From assembly GCA_030427085.1 (NCBI GenBank), contig JAUHXH010000005.1:124001-188000 (forward strand): 64,000 nucleotides of DNA. The letters are read 5' to 3'. The stretch comes from Gammaproteobacteria bacterium (GTDB lineage: Bacteria > Pseudomonadota > Gammaproteobacteria > Pseudomonadales > Halieaceae). Shown one piece after another: positions 56,752-64,000 of this stretch (positions are counted from its first letter, which is position 1; each line of letters begins with the position of its first letter). Below the pieces are notes generated by a model, which did not search any database, had not been told where the DNA came from, and saw only the letters and a program-made list of their open reading frames with translations. The position numbers and the translations under genes are program-made.

Positions 56752-57692
56752 TGGACGTTCCCACCCTGCAAGAAGGTCAGGGCGTCCTGCGCTGACTGGT
56801 ACGGAATTTCCAGCGGAATCACATGACCAACGCCCGGGTAGGTTTTGTCCTGCACTTGTGCCGCCCGACTCAAGCCCTGACGGAACTGCGCTACATGCGC
56901 CACCGGCAACTGCGGATTCTGTTCGCCCCAGAGTATCAGGGTGGGCGCTGTAATCTGCGCCAGGTCTTCGCTGATATCACCGCGCTCCCAGGCGCGCAGG
57001 CGATGAAACTCCGCCATGCGGTTACCCTCGCGGCGGTAAAGGGTAAAAAATTCCGTCAGGACTGCATCCGTGATCAGCGAGTCGTCGACCACAGCAGCTT
57101 CAAGGAAGGGTCGGAACAAGGACTCGGGCAATAAATACAGGACATAACCCGCCCAGTCAGGCAACGGCGTTTCCATGTAAGGGTTAGTGATACGCGGCAT
57201 GCCGGGGGCGTTGATCAACACCAGTTGCTCCACGCGCTCCGGGTAGTGGGCGGCAAAGTACCACGCCAGCCCTCCACCAGTGGAACTTCCCGCCAAGGCT
57301 GTGGATTCCAACCCGAGATGTTGTAGCAGGCCCAGTAGCAGCTGCGCGCCGCGTTGGCGTGAATAATCATCGCTCGGGTCGGGACCGGTAAGACCGTGAG
57401 TGGTGAGGTCGTAGCGGATCACCGTGAAGTGGGGTGACAACACCTCCACCCAGGGCTCCCACTGCCGCATCGAATGAAAGTGTGAATGCAGTAAAACCAG
57501 AGGCGGCCCGCTACCTGTAACCCGGTAAGCCAAACTCACCCCATCGATATTCACGCGCTGCACATCCGGCCCACCGTAGATCGCGTCCACAGTGCTCGCA
57601 GGCAGGTCACGATTCACCCAGGCCAACCCAGCGATCGCCACAAGGATTACCAGCACGAGAAGCCCCAGGATGCGGAGCAGCCACCGGATCAT
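56748..57692 (-). CDS. Membrane-anchored alpha/beta hydrolase
   Basis: 314 residues. A single N-terminal TM helix (RILGLLVLVILVAIAGLAWV) anchors a periplasmic hydrolase domain: LVLLHSHFHSMRQW, the nucleophile elbow AGSSTGGG (GxSxG with Ser after Gly), a likely acid in LILWGEQNPQLP and His in YPGVGHVIPLE. This is the epoxide hydrolase/haloperoxidase-like branch of the fold. It is the first gene of a two-gene leftward operon with the lipoprotein hydrolase. No preference for substrate is visible. Confidence 0.88.
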   Translation of the reverse strand: MIRWLLRILGLLVLVILVAIAGLAWVNRDLPASTVDAIYGGPDVQRVNIDGVSLAYRVTGSGPPLVLLHSHFHSMRQWEPWVEVLSPHFTVIRYDLTTHGLTGPDPSDDYSRQRGAQLLLGLLQHLGLESTALAGSSTGGGLAWYFAAHYPERVEQLVLINAPGMPRITNPYMETPLPDWAGYVLYLLPESLFRPFLEAAVVDDSLITDAVLTEFFTLYRREGNRMAEFHRLRAWERGDISEDLAQITAPTLILWGEQNPQLPVAHVAQFRQGLSRAAQVQDKTYPGVGHVIPLEIPYQSAQDALTFLQGGNVQ

Positions 57693-57834
57693 TTAAATAA
57701 CCCACGTTGAAGATTGGTCCGCATTGCGCGCTTGCTCACCCCGTTTTGAATTATTGCTATATGTTTATATCTTAAAAACACTTGGGCGCACAAACTCTGC
57801 CTGCCCATTCAGGGTGGTTTACGCAGTAATCACA

Positions 57835-57863
57835 TTGACAGATCTGCCCCCTCTACCTAGTTT
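57835..57863 (+). promoter_or_regulatory. Predicted sigma-70 promoter of the porin-amidase-glutaminase operon
   Basis: A consensus -35 TTGACA (57835-57840), 17-nt spacer and -10 TAGTTT (57858-57863) give a start near 57870 and a leader of about 44 nt. A second, AT-rich candidate (TTGAAT/TATCTT, 57746-57773) lies further upstream. Confidence 0.6.
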
Positions 57864-57913
57864 GAAAAGGCCATCGGCAGAACACCTCCCGACACGCAAA
57901 CCCAGGAGCCCGC

Positions 57914-59275
57914 ATGCGCCGCATCATCGCCCTGCTCGTCTTCACCCTCTGCGCCGCATTGCCGGCCTCCCTGCACGCAGCGACCGATGCTGAGCGTATC
58001 GAGATGCTGGAAAAGCAACTGGAAGCCCAGCGCCGCCTGCTCGACTCCTTGCAATCTGAACTCGAACAACTGAAACGCGGCCAGCCAACGCTAGCGGTAG
58101 ATGTCATTCCAGAGGAAGATCGTGCGGATGCGGAATCAGAGTTGATTACACTGGAAACGGAACAGGAAGAATTGCAGGAAGGGCCGCAACTTGAACTGTA
58201 CGGCCACTTCCAGATCGACAGCATCTACGATTTCAAACGGGTAGATCCCACCTGGGAATCTACACTGCGTCCGTCCACCATCCCCACCACCGACGATGTG
58301 TTTGGCACCGACGGCAACACCATTATCAGCGTAAAACAGACGCAGTTCGGCATGAAGGCCCACACCACCACGCCATTAGGTCTATTACACGGCTGGTTTG
58401 AGTTCGACTTCTTCGGCACCGGGACAGATGCGGGGGATACCAAGTTCAACCTGCGCCACGCCTGGGCGGAGATTGGCAGTTTTGGTTTTGGCCAAACCAA
58501 CAGCGTTTTTACCGACGTGAGTGTATTCCCCAACGTAGTGGACTGGTGGGGCCCGTCGGGATGGGTGTTTAACCGCAATGCCCAGCTGCGTTACACCTGG
58601 CTCGCAGAAGCCTCCGAATTCGCTGTGGCTCTGGAAAAACCCAACGGCAGTTTCAACTCGGGGATCTTCGGGGAATTGTCACCAGAATTTGACGAGGACG
58701 TACGCGCCAAGACCAAGTATCCCGACCTCACCGCGCACTGGCGGCAGGAATTCGATTTCGGCCACTATCAGGTAGCCGGCGTTATCCGCCACCTGGAATT
58801 TGAAACACCAGGCTTTCCCGAAAGCCGCCCACGCGGGGTAGAAAACGGCTGGGGAATCAACCTCACCGGCTCGCTGAACTCGATCGGCAATGACAAACTC
58901 AAGCTAGGCCTGGTTTATGGCGAGGGTATCGCCAGTTTTATGAACGACGGTGGCGTTAACCTGGCGCCGCACAATAACGAGGCTGACGCGGTGCCGGTAC
59001 TGGGCATCATCGCCTACTACGACCGCTACTGGTCACCCCGCTGGAGCTCATCCATCGGCTTTTCCATCAACGATGCAGATGTTCGCAACCAGCAATCTGC
59101 CGATGAGTTCGACAAGGGCGTGTACGCCAGCGCCAATTTGCTCTACACCCCCTATCCGGAATTCCTGATCGGCACCGAATTCCTGTACGGTGAACACAAG
59201 GACGTGGGTGGCCGCGTTGGCGAGGACTACCGGGTGCAATTCACTGTGAAACACAAACTGGGGACCAGTTTCTGA
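57914..59275 (+). CDS. DcaP-like trimeric outer-membrane porin
   Basis: 453 residues from ATG 57914 with CAGGAG upstream. A signal peptide (FTLCAALPASLHAAT) is followed by an N-terminal coiled coil (AERIEMLEKQLEAQRRLLDSL, which trimerises the porin), a charged linker and a beta-barrel starting at LELYGHFQIDSIYDF and ending in VQFTVKHKLGTSF with terminal Phe. DcaP-type channels pass dicarboxylates and small peptides or other anionic molecules. The gene stop overlaps the amidase ATG in TGATG. With an exported amidase and glutaminase in the same operon, it most likely admits an amide-containing nutrient or lets product pass. Confidence 0.88.
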   Translation: MRRIIALLVFTLCAALPASLHAATDAERIEMLEKQLEAQRRLLDSLQSELEQLKRGQPTLAVDVIPEEDRADAESELITLETEQEELQEGPQLELYGHFQIDSIYDFKRVDPTWESTLRPSTIPTTDDVFGTDGNTIISVKQTQFGMKAHTTTPLGLLHGWFEFDFFGTGTDAGDTKFNLRHAWAEIGSFGFGQTNSVFTDVSVFPNVVDWWGPSGWVFNRNAQLRYTWLAEASEFAVALEKPNGSFNSGIFGELSPEFDEDVRAKTKYPDLTAHWRQEFDFGHYQVAGVIRHLEFETPGFPESRPRGVENGWGINLTGSLNSIGNDKLKLGLVYGEGIASFMNDGGVNLAPHNNEADAVPVLGIIAYYDRYWSPRWSSSIGFSINDADVRNQQSADEFDKGVYASANLLYTPYPEFLIGTEFLYGEHKDVGGRVGEDYRVQFTVKHKLGTSF

Positions 59276-60930
59276 TGCTCACCAATGAATCCAGCTCACG
59301 CCACGCGCTGGCGATCAGCCTGGCCGCCGTAATGGTGGCAGCGTGTTCTGACCGCGCACCGGAAACGGAAACTGCCCCGGCGGAACCGCCCGCAGCGGTA
59401 GTTACCGAAACCAGCGATGGCTTTAGCGTGGTAGAGGCCAGCTTCAGCGACATGCAGGCCGCGATGGCTGCCGGACAAACCAGCTCCGAGGAGATTGTGC
59501 GCCAGTACTTTGATCGCATGGAGCTGTACGAGGATCGCCTCGGCGCCACCCTGGCCCTGAACGATGGGGCGCTGGCACAGGCGCGCAAGCTGGATGCCGA
59601 ACGCAAGGCGGGCCATGTGCGCGGGCCGCTACACGGCATTCCCGTCGCGCTGAAAGACAATATCCATACCACCAGCATGCCCACCACCGGCGGCGCGCTG
59701 GCCTTCGAAGGCTACATACCGCCCTATCGCGCGACACTGGTGGCCAATCTGGAAACGGCCGGCGCCATCATTATCGCCAAGACCACCCTGACCGAATTGG
59801 CCAACTGGGTCGCAACCGGCATGCCCAACAGCTACAACGCGGTGCGCGGTTATGGCTACAACCCCTACGACCCGCGCCCGGACCCACGCGAGGGCTTCGA
59901 TGACGGCCGGGGCATCATGGACACCGGCGGTTCCAGTTCGGCGATCGGCACAACGGCCAATCTATGGGCGGCCAATGTGGGCACCGAAACCAGCGGCTCG
60001 ATCCAGATTCCCAGTAACAACAATGCCCTGGCGGCGATCAAGCCCACCGTGGGCCGGGTCAGTCGCTACGGCATTATCCCGATCACCGCCGATCAGGACA
60101 CCGCCGGCCCCATGGCCAAGTACGTGGCTGATGCGGCTGCCTTACTGAGCGCAATGGAAGGCGTGGATAACCACGACGAGGCCACCGGTATTTGCCCGCC
60201 CCCGGCTGATGGGGACTACAGTAGCCACCTCAAAGCGGATGCGTTGCGGGGTGCGCGCATTGGCATCCCGCGCAGCTACTACTACGAACCGACCACACCA
60301 CCCGGGAAGGACGCTCCGGTCGGCGGCTTGTCAGCACCAGAAACACAGGCCATGCAGCGCGCTATTGCCCTGCTGGAGGCGCAGGGTGCAATCATTGTGG
60401 ACCCGACCGACATCCCCAGCGTGGTGGCGGAAGAACCGGACAACAACCAGCTCCTGTTCCAGAACTGCTACGACTTGCCCCAGGGCAAGGGTGGCGACGC
60501 CAACTGCTCGGTGATTTTGAAATACGGCATGAAACGGGATTTCAACAAATGGCTGGACAGCCTGGGGGATTCCGCCCCGCTACCTACACTCACCGCTTTG
60601 CGGGAGTGGAACCTGGCCCACCGTGACGAGGGCGCCATTCGCTACGACCAGGCCGAACTGGATATCTCGGATGAAATGGACGTGGAGGCCGACTTCGCGC
60701 GCTGGCGAGCCGACCGCGACAAAGATATCCGCCTGACCCGCACCGAGGGCATCGACGCAGCCCTTGCCGCCTACGACCTGGATGCCTTGTTTTTCCCCGC
60801 CTGGCGCTCTGAAAACCTGCTCAACAAAGCAGGTTATCCCGCTGTAATCGTTCCTTTCACCGCAGTACCCAATGCGGTGGACCCCCGACCCCCGACGGCT
60901 TTGACCCCTTACCCATGCCGTTCGGCGTGA
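59275..60930 (+). CDS. Exported amidase-signature lipoprotein, frameshifted near the 3' end
   Basis: As read, 551 residues. The N-terminus ends with the lipobox MVAAC, so it is a lipoprotein, and an amidase-signature domain follows: catalytic K127 in VALKDN, the GGSSS loop at 218-222 and the nucleophile serine region ETSGSI at S242. This family hydrolyses amides (peptide amidase, aryl amides, acyl-glutamine). The frame is lost at about 60886: after PNAVDP the sequence runs RPPTALTPYPCRSA to a premature TGA. Restoring one C in one of two adjacent C5 runs (60882-60886, 60889-60893) continues as PDGFDPLPMPFGVSFVG... to TGA 61029-61031, a 585-residue protein whose stop would overlap the glutaminase start. 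This may be a real mutation or a sequencing error in a homopolymer. Confidence 0.88.
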   Translation: MLTNESSSRHALAISLAAVMVAACSDRAPETETAPAEPPAAVVTETSDGFSVVEASFSDMQAAMAAGQTSSEEIVRQYFDRMELYEDRLGATLALNDGALAQARKLDAERKAGHVRGPLHGIPVALKDNIHTTSMPTTGGALAFEGYIPPYRATLVANLETAGAIIIAKTTLTELANWVATGMPNSYNAVRGYGYNPYDPRPDPREGFDDGRGIMDTGGSSSAIGTTANLWAANVGTETSGSIQIPSNNNALAAIKPTVGRVSRYGIIPITADQDTAGPMAKYVADAAALLSAMEGVDNHDEATGICPPPADGDYSSHLKADALRGARIGIPRSYYYEPTTPPGKDAPVGGLSAPETQAMQRAIALLEAQGAIIVDPTDIPSVVAEEPDNNQLLFQNCYDLPQGKGGDANCSVILKYGMKRDFNKWLDSLGDSAPLPTLTALREWNLAHRDEGAIRYDQAELDISDEMDVEADFARWRADRDKDIRLTRTEGIDAALAAYDLDALFFPAWRSENLLNKAGYPAVIVPFTAVPNAVDPRPPTALTPYPCRSA

Positions 60931-61031
60931 GTTTTGTTGGCACCGCCTGTGCGGAAGCCCGATTGATCGAGCTGGCCTACAGCTTTGAGCAGGCCGCCCA
61001 GGGTCGTAAACCACCGGCGCAGTTTCCCTGA
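60894..61031 (+). pseudogene. Displaced C-terminus of the amidase (after frameshift)
   Basis: In the +1 frame the codons read PDGFDPLPMPFGVSFVGTAC, then a typical amidase C-terminus (EARLIELAYSFEQAAQ, ending KPPAQFP), before TGA 61029-61031. The family ends this way, with LxxxAxxFEQ. It continues the amidase once a single base is restored, and its stop overlaps the next ATG, as the preceding junction does. Confidence 0.75.
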
Positions 61032-62041
61032 TGCTCCGGCTTGCCACCGTCGGGCTCTGCCTGCTGCTGAGCTTTGTCTGCCTCAACCTGCGGGCAACCG
61101 AGAAATCGCTACAAGGCTTGCTGGAACAGGTACACCAACGCTACGCCAAGCTCGATGAAGGGGAGTTGGCCGACTACATTCCCGCACTGGCTGAAGCAGA
61201 CGCCAACGACTTTGGTTTGGTTATCGCCACGGCTGACGGTGATGTATTTGCCGTGGGAGACGCCGATCGCAGCTTCGCCATCATGTCTGCCGCCAAGCCC
61301 TTCTCCCTCGCTCGGCTAATGGCCGCAAGCGGCGGTGACTTTGTGCGTGAGCGCATTGGCGTGGAGCCCACTGGCTTGCCCTTCAACGCCCTGTCCAATA
61401 TCGAAAATCCGCCGGCAAGCCCGCTGAACCCATTGGTAAACGCGGGCGCCATCGCCACCGTTAGCCACTTGCCGGGCGAAAATGCCAGCCAGCGCTGGCA
61501 GGGCTTACTCGACTTTTACAGCGCGCTGGCGGGAGAACCCCTGTCCGTGATGCAACCTGTGTACCGCTCCGTCTCCAACAGCAACTTCCGCAATCGCGCG
61601 GTGGCGAACCTGCTGATGCAGAACGGACTGCTCGGCGCCGACCCCGATAGCAGCCTGGATATCTACAACAAACAGAGTTGCGTGGGTGTTACCGCCCGGC
61701 AATTGGCGATGATGGGCGCAACGCTGGCCAATGCCGGTGTGCAACCCGCTTCCGGTGAGCGATTGTTGGCAGAAGACGAAGTGAGCCAGTTACTCGCGGT
61801 GATGTTGGTAGCCGGGTTCTACGATGAGAGCGGCACCTGGGCCTACACCACCGGCATCCCCGCCAAAAGCGGCGTTGGCGGCGGTATCGTAGCCGTCGTG
61901 CCCGGCCGCATGGCCATTGCCGCCTACTCGCCGCCACTCTCACCCGCGGGCAACAGCGTGCGGGGTATGCGCGCCATCGCCGATATTGGCGAGGCGCTCG
62001 GGTTGAATATTTTTAGCAGCGCTACTGACAGCGCGGAGTAA
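61031..62041 (+). CDS. glsA: Glutaminase (glutaminase A family) with signal peptide
   Basis: 336 residues from ATG 61031, overlapping the restored amidase stop in TGATG. The N-terminus is a signal peptide (LATVGLCLLLSFVCLNLRATE), unlike the cytoplasmic E. coli YbaS/YneH. The serine-beta-lactamase-like active site is SAAK (S86-K89, usually SISK), followed by GVEPTGLPFNAL, PLNPLVNAGAIAT, NSNFRNRAVANLLMQNG, and the Gly-rich GIPAKSGVGGGIVAVVPGR. It hydrolyses L-glutamine to glutamate and ammonia, here probably in the periplasm. Together with the porin and amidase it points to extracellular amide nitrogen use. Confidence 0.92.
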   Translation: MLRLATVGLCLLLSFVCLNLRATEKSLQGLLEQVHQRYAKLDEGELADYIPALAEADANDFGLVIATADGDVFAVGDADRSFAIMSAAKPFSLARLMAASGGDFVRERIGVEPTGLPFNALSNIENPPASPLNPLVNAGAIATVSHLPGENASQRWQGLLDFYSALAGEPLSVMQPVYRSVSNSNFRNRAVANLLMQNGLLGADPDSSLDIYNKQSCVGVTARQLAMMGATLANAGVQPASGERLLAEDEVSQLLAVMLVAGFYDESGTWAYTTGIPAKSGVGGGIVAVVPGRMAIAAYSPPLSPAGNSVRGMRAIADIGEALGLNIFSSATDSAE

Positions 62042-62056
62042 TACCGATGGGGCACC

Positions 62057-62833
62057 TTAGCCCTGTCGGCGCGGCGCCCTGAACAAACGCCGTGTAATGA
62101 CCGACTGCAGGAACGGATCCATAAAACGGTACAGCCGGCCTGACAAATACACCGGCTTGCCCTTTTCCACTGCCGCCAGGCCTTCTCGAATCACCACATC
62201 CGCGTCATACCACAGCCAGCTCGGCAGCGATGCCTTGGTTTTCAGCAGGCCCGCCGTGGCATGGAAATCGGTGTGGGTGTAGCCAGGGCACAAGGCGCAA
62301 ACATTCACACCCGTACCCGCAAGGGTCATCGCCAGGTCTTCAGACAGTGCGATCAGGTAGGCTTTGCTCGGTCCGTAATTACACCCACCGGCGGCCGGTA
62401 TGCGCCCGGCCACCGACGCCACATTGATCACCCGGCCAAACCCGCGCTCGCGCATGGCGGGAATAAACAGCTGGCAGAGGTGGCCCACCGACAGCATCAT
62501 CAAGTGATAGAAATCCATTTGAGCTTGCCAGTCCTGCCCCTCCAACAGGTCAGGCCCCGCCACACCGGCATTGTTAATCAGGAAGTCCACGTGCCAGCCA
62601 TTGGCAGCCACCGCGTCAGCGAGTTGTTGCGGCGCCGCCGGGTCGATCAGATCCGCCGTCAACACATCGGCCTGCACCCCATGGGCGGCGGCCAGTTCGG
62701 CTGCCAGGGCATCCAGCGCTTCCTTGCGGCGTGCCACCAGGATCAGGTTGTAGCCCTGCGCGGCGAGTTGACGGGCAAACTCCTTGCCCAGACCGGCAGA
62801 GGCGCCGGTGATCAGTGCGGTACGTTGGGTCAT
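62057..62833 (-). CDS. Short-chain dehydrogenase/reductase
   Basis: 258 residues with the classical SDR features: TGASAGLGKEFARQL (cofactor loop), FLINNAGVAG, the catalytic Ser-Tyr-Lys in VASVAGRIPAAGGCNYGPSKAYL, and a downstream CPGYTHTDF. The cofactor specificity, NAD(H) or NADP(H), cannot be read securely. The tail (DPFLQSVITRRLFRAPRRQ) is basic. This group is often annotated as a general reductase. It is convergent with glsA, 15 nt apart, so it is not in that operon. Confidence 0.92.
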   Translation of the reverse strand: MTQRTALITGASAGLGKEFARQLAAQGYNLILVARRKEALDALAAELAAAHGVQADVLTADLIDPAAPQQLADAVAANGWHVDFLINNAGVAGPDLLEGQDWQAQMDFYHLMMLSVGHLCQLFIPAMRERGFGRVINVASVAGRIPAAGGCNYGPSKAYLIALSEDLAMTLAGTGVNVCALCPGYTHTDFHATAGLLKTKASLPSWLWYDADVVIREGLAAVEKGKPVYLSGRLYRFMDPFLQSVITRRLFRAPRRQG

Positions 62834-62910
62834 GGCGATGAATTCTCCGGAAGTGAATGGCCAACAGCTTCCAGTAATTCATCGAGAAAATCCACCGGGA
62901 TCGAAACCCT

Positions 62911-63675
62911 TCAGTTCAGCTCCACCGCTACCGGACAGTGGTCGGAACCGAAAATATCATTGTGGATTTCCGCGCTTTTTACACGCTGCTCCACAAATGA
63001 GGAGGTGCCGAGGAAGTAATCGATCCGCCAGCCGACGTTCTTGCCCCGGGCACCGGCGCGATAGCTCCACCAACTGTATTTAACCGTGTCGGGGTGCAGG
63101 TGGCGGAAGGTATCGGTAAATCCGGCGCCAACGATGTTATCCATGCCGTCGATTTCCTGCTGGGTGTAGCCCGCGCTCTTGTTGTAATTGGGTTTGGGGC
63201 GCGCCAGGTCAATGTCCGTATGGGCAACGTTGAAATCACCGCACATCAACACCGGCTTGGACGCCTCCAGTTGTTTCACGTAAGCGAGGAAATCCCGGTC
63301 CCAGGTTTGCCGGTACGGCAAACGGATCAATTCACTGCCGGAATTCGGGGTGTAAACCGTGACCAGGTAGAAATCGGGGAATTCTGCCGTGAGCACGCGG
63401 CCTTCCTGGTCGTGCTCATCGATGCCGATGTCGGGCGTGACCTCGATGGGAGCCTCACGCGTGAGTATCGCCACCCCCGAGTAGCCTTTGCGTACGGCCG
63501 AGTTGCTGTAGATGTGGTAACCACTGATCTCCTCCAGCGCCAACAGCACCTGGTCGTCCTGGGCCTTGGTTTCCTGCAGGCACAGCACGTCGGTGTCGAG
63601 TGCGGCCAGTGAGTCGGCAAAGTCTTTTTTCATCACGGCGCGAATGCCGTTGATGTTCCAGGAGGTGAGCTTCAT
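62911..63675 (-). CDS. xthA: Exodeoxyribonuclease III (AP endonuclease)
   Basis: 254 residues in the EEP nuclease fold. The motifs run in family order: [13 protein letters not shown] at the start, [10 protein letters not shown] with the metal Glu, [36 protein letters not shown], and [11 protein letters not shown] with the catalytic Asp-His pair at the end. It repairs abasic sites and has 3'-5' exonuclease activity on double-stranded DNA. At 254 residues it is slightly shorter than the 268 of E. coli XthA. It has its own ATG, with no close gene upstream on the same strand. Confidence 0.95.
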   Translation of the reverse strand: MKLTSWNINGIRAVMKKDFADSLAALDTDVLCLQETKAQDDQVLLALEEISGYHIYSNSAVRKGYSGVAILTREAPIEVTPDIGIDEHDQEGRVLTAEFPDFYLVTVYTPNSGSELIRLPYRQTWDRDFLAYVKQLEASKPVLMCGDFNVAHTDIDLARPKPNYNKSAGYTQQEIDGMDNIVGAGFTDTFRHLHPDTVKYSWWSYRAGARGKNVGWRIDYFLGTSSFVEQRVKSAEIHNDIFGSDHCPVAVELN

Positions 63676-63723
63676 AACAATGGGGTTCCATACAGGGCTG
63701 GGGCAATTCTAACGCACTATCAC

Positions 63724-63752
63724 GGGCCAGGGGCATGCCCTGCCCCCGGCCC
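63724..63752 (-). terminator. G+C-rich hairpin after the TPR gene
   Basis: Arms GGGCC-A-GGGGCA and TGCCCC-C-GGCCC pair with one A/C mismatch around a TGCCC loop, about 17 nt after the stop of the leftward TPR gene. There is no T-run, so it is a Rho-type or stabilising structure at best. Confidence 0.4.
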
Positions 63753-63768
63753 ACAGTTCACTTGCGCG

Positions 63769-64000
63769 TTACAATACCGAGCTCGACAGCGTTACGTCCG
63801 CCCGCGCCCACAGTTGGTCAAAGCGCTCGCGAACCTTTTGCGCCTCGTCGTCCTCACCCTGCCCTGCCAGGGCCAGCGACAGACCGTACAGTGACCAGCC
63901 GTTGCGGGGGTACTGTTTCAGGTCGGCGCGGAACACCGCTTCGGCCGCCGCGTAATCCTCCTGCTGCAGCAAGGCACTGCCGAGGGACTGTCGTGTGGGG
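63769..64000 (-). CDS. TPR-repeat protein, 3' part (5' end outside the window)
   Basis: The leftward frame is open to the window edge; its last residues read DYAAAEAVFRADLKQYPRNGWSLYGLSLALAGQGEDDEAQKVRERFDQL, a tetratricopeptide repeat end. The upstream stretch RQSLGSALLQ continues without a start codon, so a large gene is cut by the edge. Proteins ending like this are common as TPR-rich hypothetical proteins, some of them peptidase or dehydrogenase partners. A TTG at 63972 is probably not the true start. Confidence 0.7.
   Translation of the reverse strand, partial: PTRQSLGSALLQQEDYAAAEAVFRADLKQYPRNGWSLYGLSLALAGQGEDDEAQKVRERFDQLWARADVTLSSSVL

Noticed and set aside
59275-61031. Programmed ribosomal frameshift joining the amidase halves
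   Set aside because: There is no slippery A/U-rich heptamer or downstream pseudoknot that I can see; a C-run indel is simpler.

Overview
The window looks like a chromosomal segment of a Gram-negative marine-type gammaproteobacterium, possibly of the OM60/NOR5-Halieaceae or a neighbouring order. This rests on two large TonB-dependent receptors, a Pseudomonas-style fadBA operon with a 715-residue FadB, an RND pump, a DcaP-like porin, PQQ and molybdopterin oxidoreductases, and a G+C content near 60 % by eye. The taxonomy is inference. I saw no rRNA, tRNA, integrase or CRISPR array.

Layout. 0-6 kb: an exported Sel1/coiled-coil/caspase-fold protein, convergent with a membrane-anchored PP2C phosphatase, then a TonB receptor. 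6-13.5 kb: galE overlapped by a B12-type radical SAM gene, then an RND adaptor/permease pair whose permease has changed proton-relay residues. 13.5-17.8 kb: a small epimerase-like gene and the fadBA beta-oxidation operon. 18-35 kb: a surface-polysaccharide locus. A rightward half (ugd, two GT4 glycosyltransferases, three methyltransferases, an ABC-2 permease and its ATPase) meets a leftward half (GT-C-like membrane protein, GT2, DUF2304, sulfotransferase, gmd, rmd, GT4) near 26.9 kb. Gmd and Rmd point to GDP-D-rhamnose, and the ABC pair to a Wzm/Wzt-type export route. From about 19.4 to 31.4 kb base composition and codon use shift to visibly lower G+C, suggesting transfer.

34.9-36.9 kb is a small toxin-antitoxin graveyard: an intact parDE pair with a promoter/operator, followed by two antitoxin genes whose toxins survive only as short remnants (RelE/ParE-like and GNAT-like). 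A 14-bp motif marks the module boundaries. 36.9-42.1 kb holds a GT4 glycosyltransferase, a tandem DsbA/HCCA-isomerase-like protein and a second TonB receptor with a UUCG-loop terminator. 42.4-43.0 kb is a ccdAB module, followed by a 48-bp tandem repeat and an orphan leftward terminator.

43.4-46.8 kb encodes an FHA/winged-helix protein and a transmembrane Ser/Thr kinase with a periplasmic sensor region; with the PP2C at the left edge this suggests Ser/Thr phospho-signalling. 47.5-55.7 kb carries a molybdopterin oxidoreductase, a secreted RidA-like protein, a PQQ dehydrogenase-cytochrome c fusion, a TPR diguanylate cyclase and a cysteine-rich lipoprotein. 55.7-62 kb has two overlapping alpha/beta hydrolases and a tightly coupled operon of DcaP-like porin, lipoprotein amidase (frameshifted) and exported glutaminase. 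The right edge has an SDR, exonuclease III and the 3' part of a TPR gene.

The most unusual points are the porin-amidase-glutaminase operon, the radical SAM gene welded to galE, the sulfotransferase in a D-rhamnose ABC locus, and the toxin-antitoxin remnants with a shared boundary motif.
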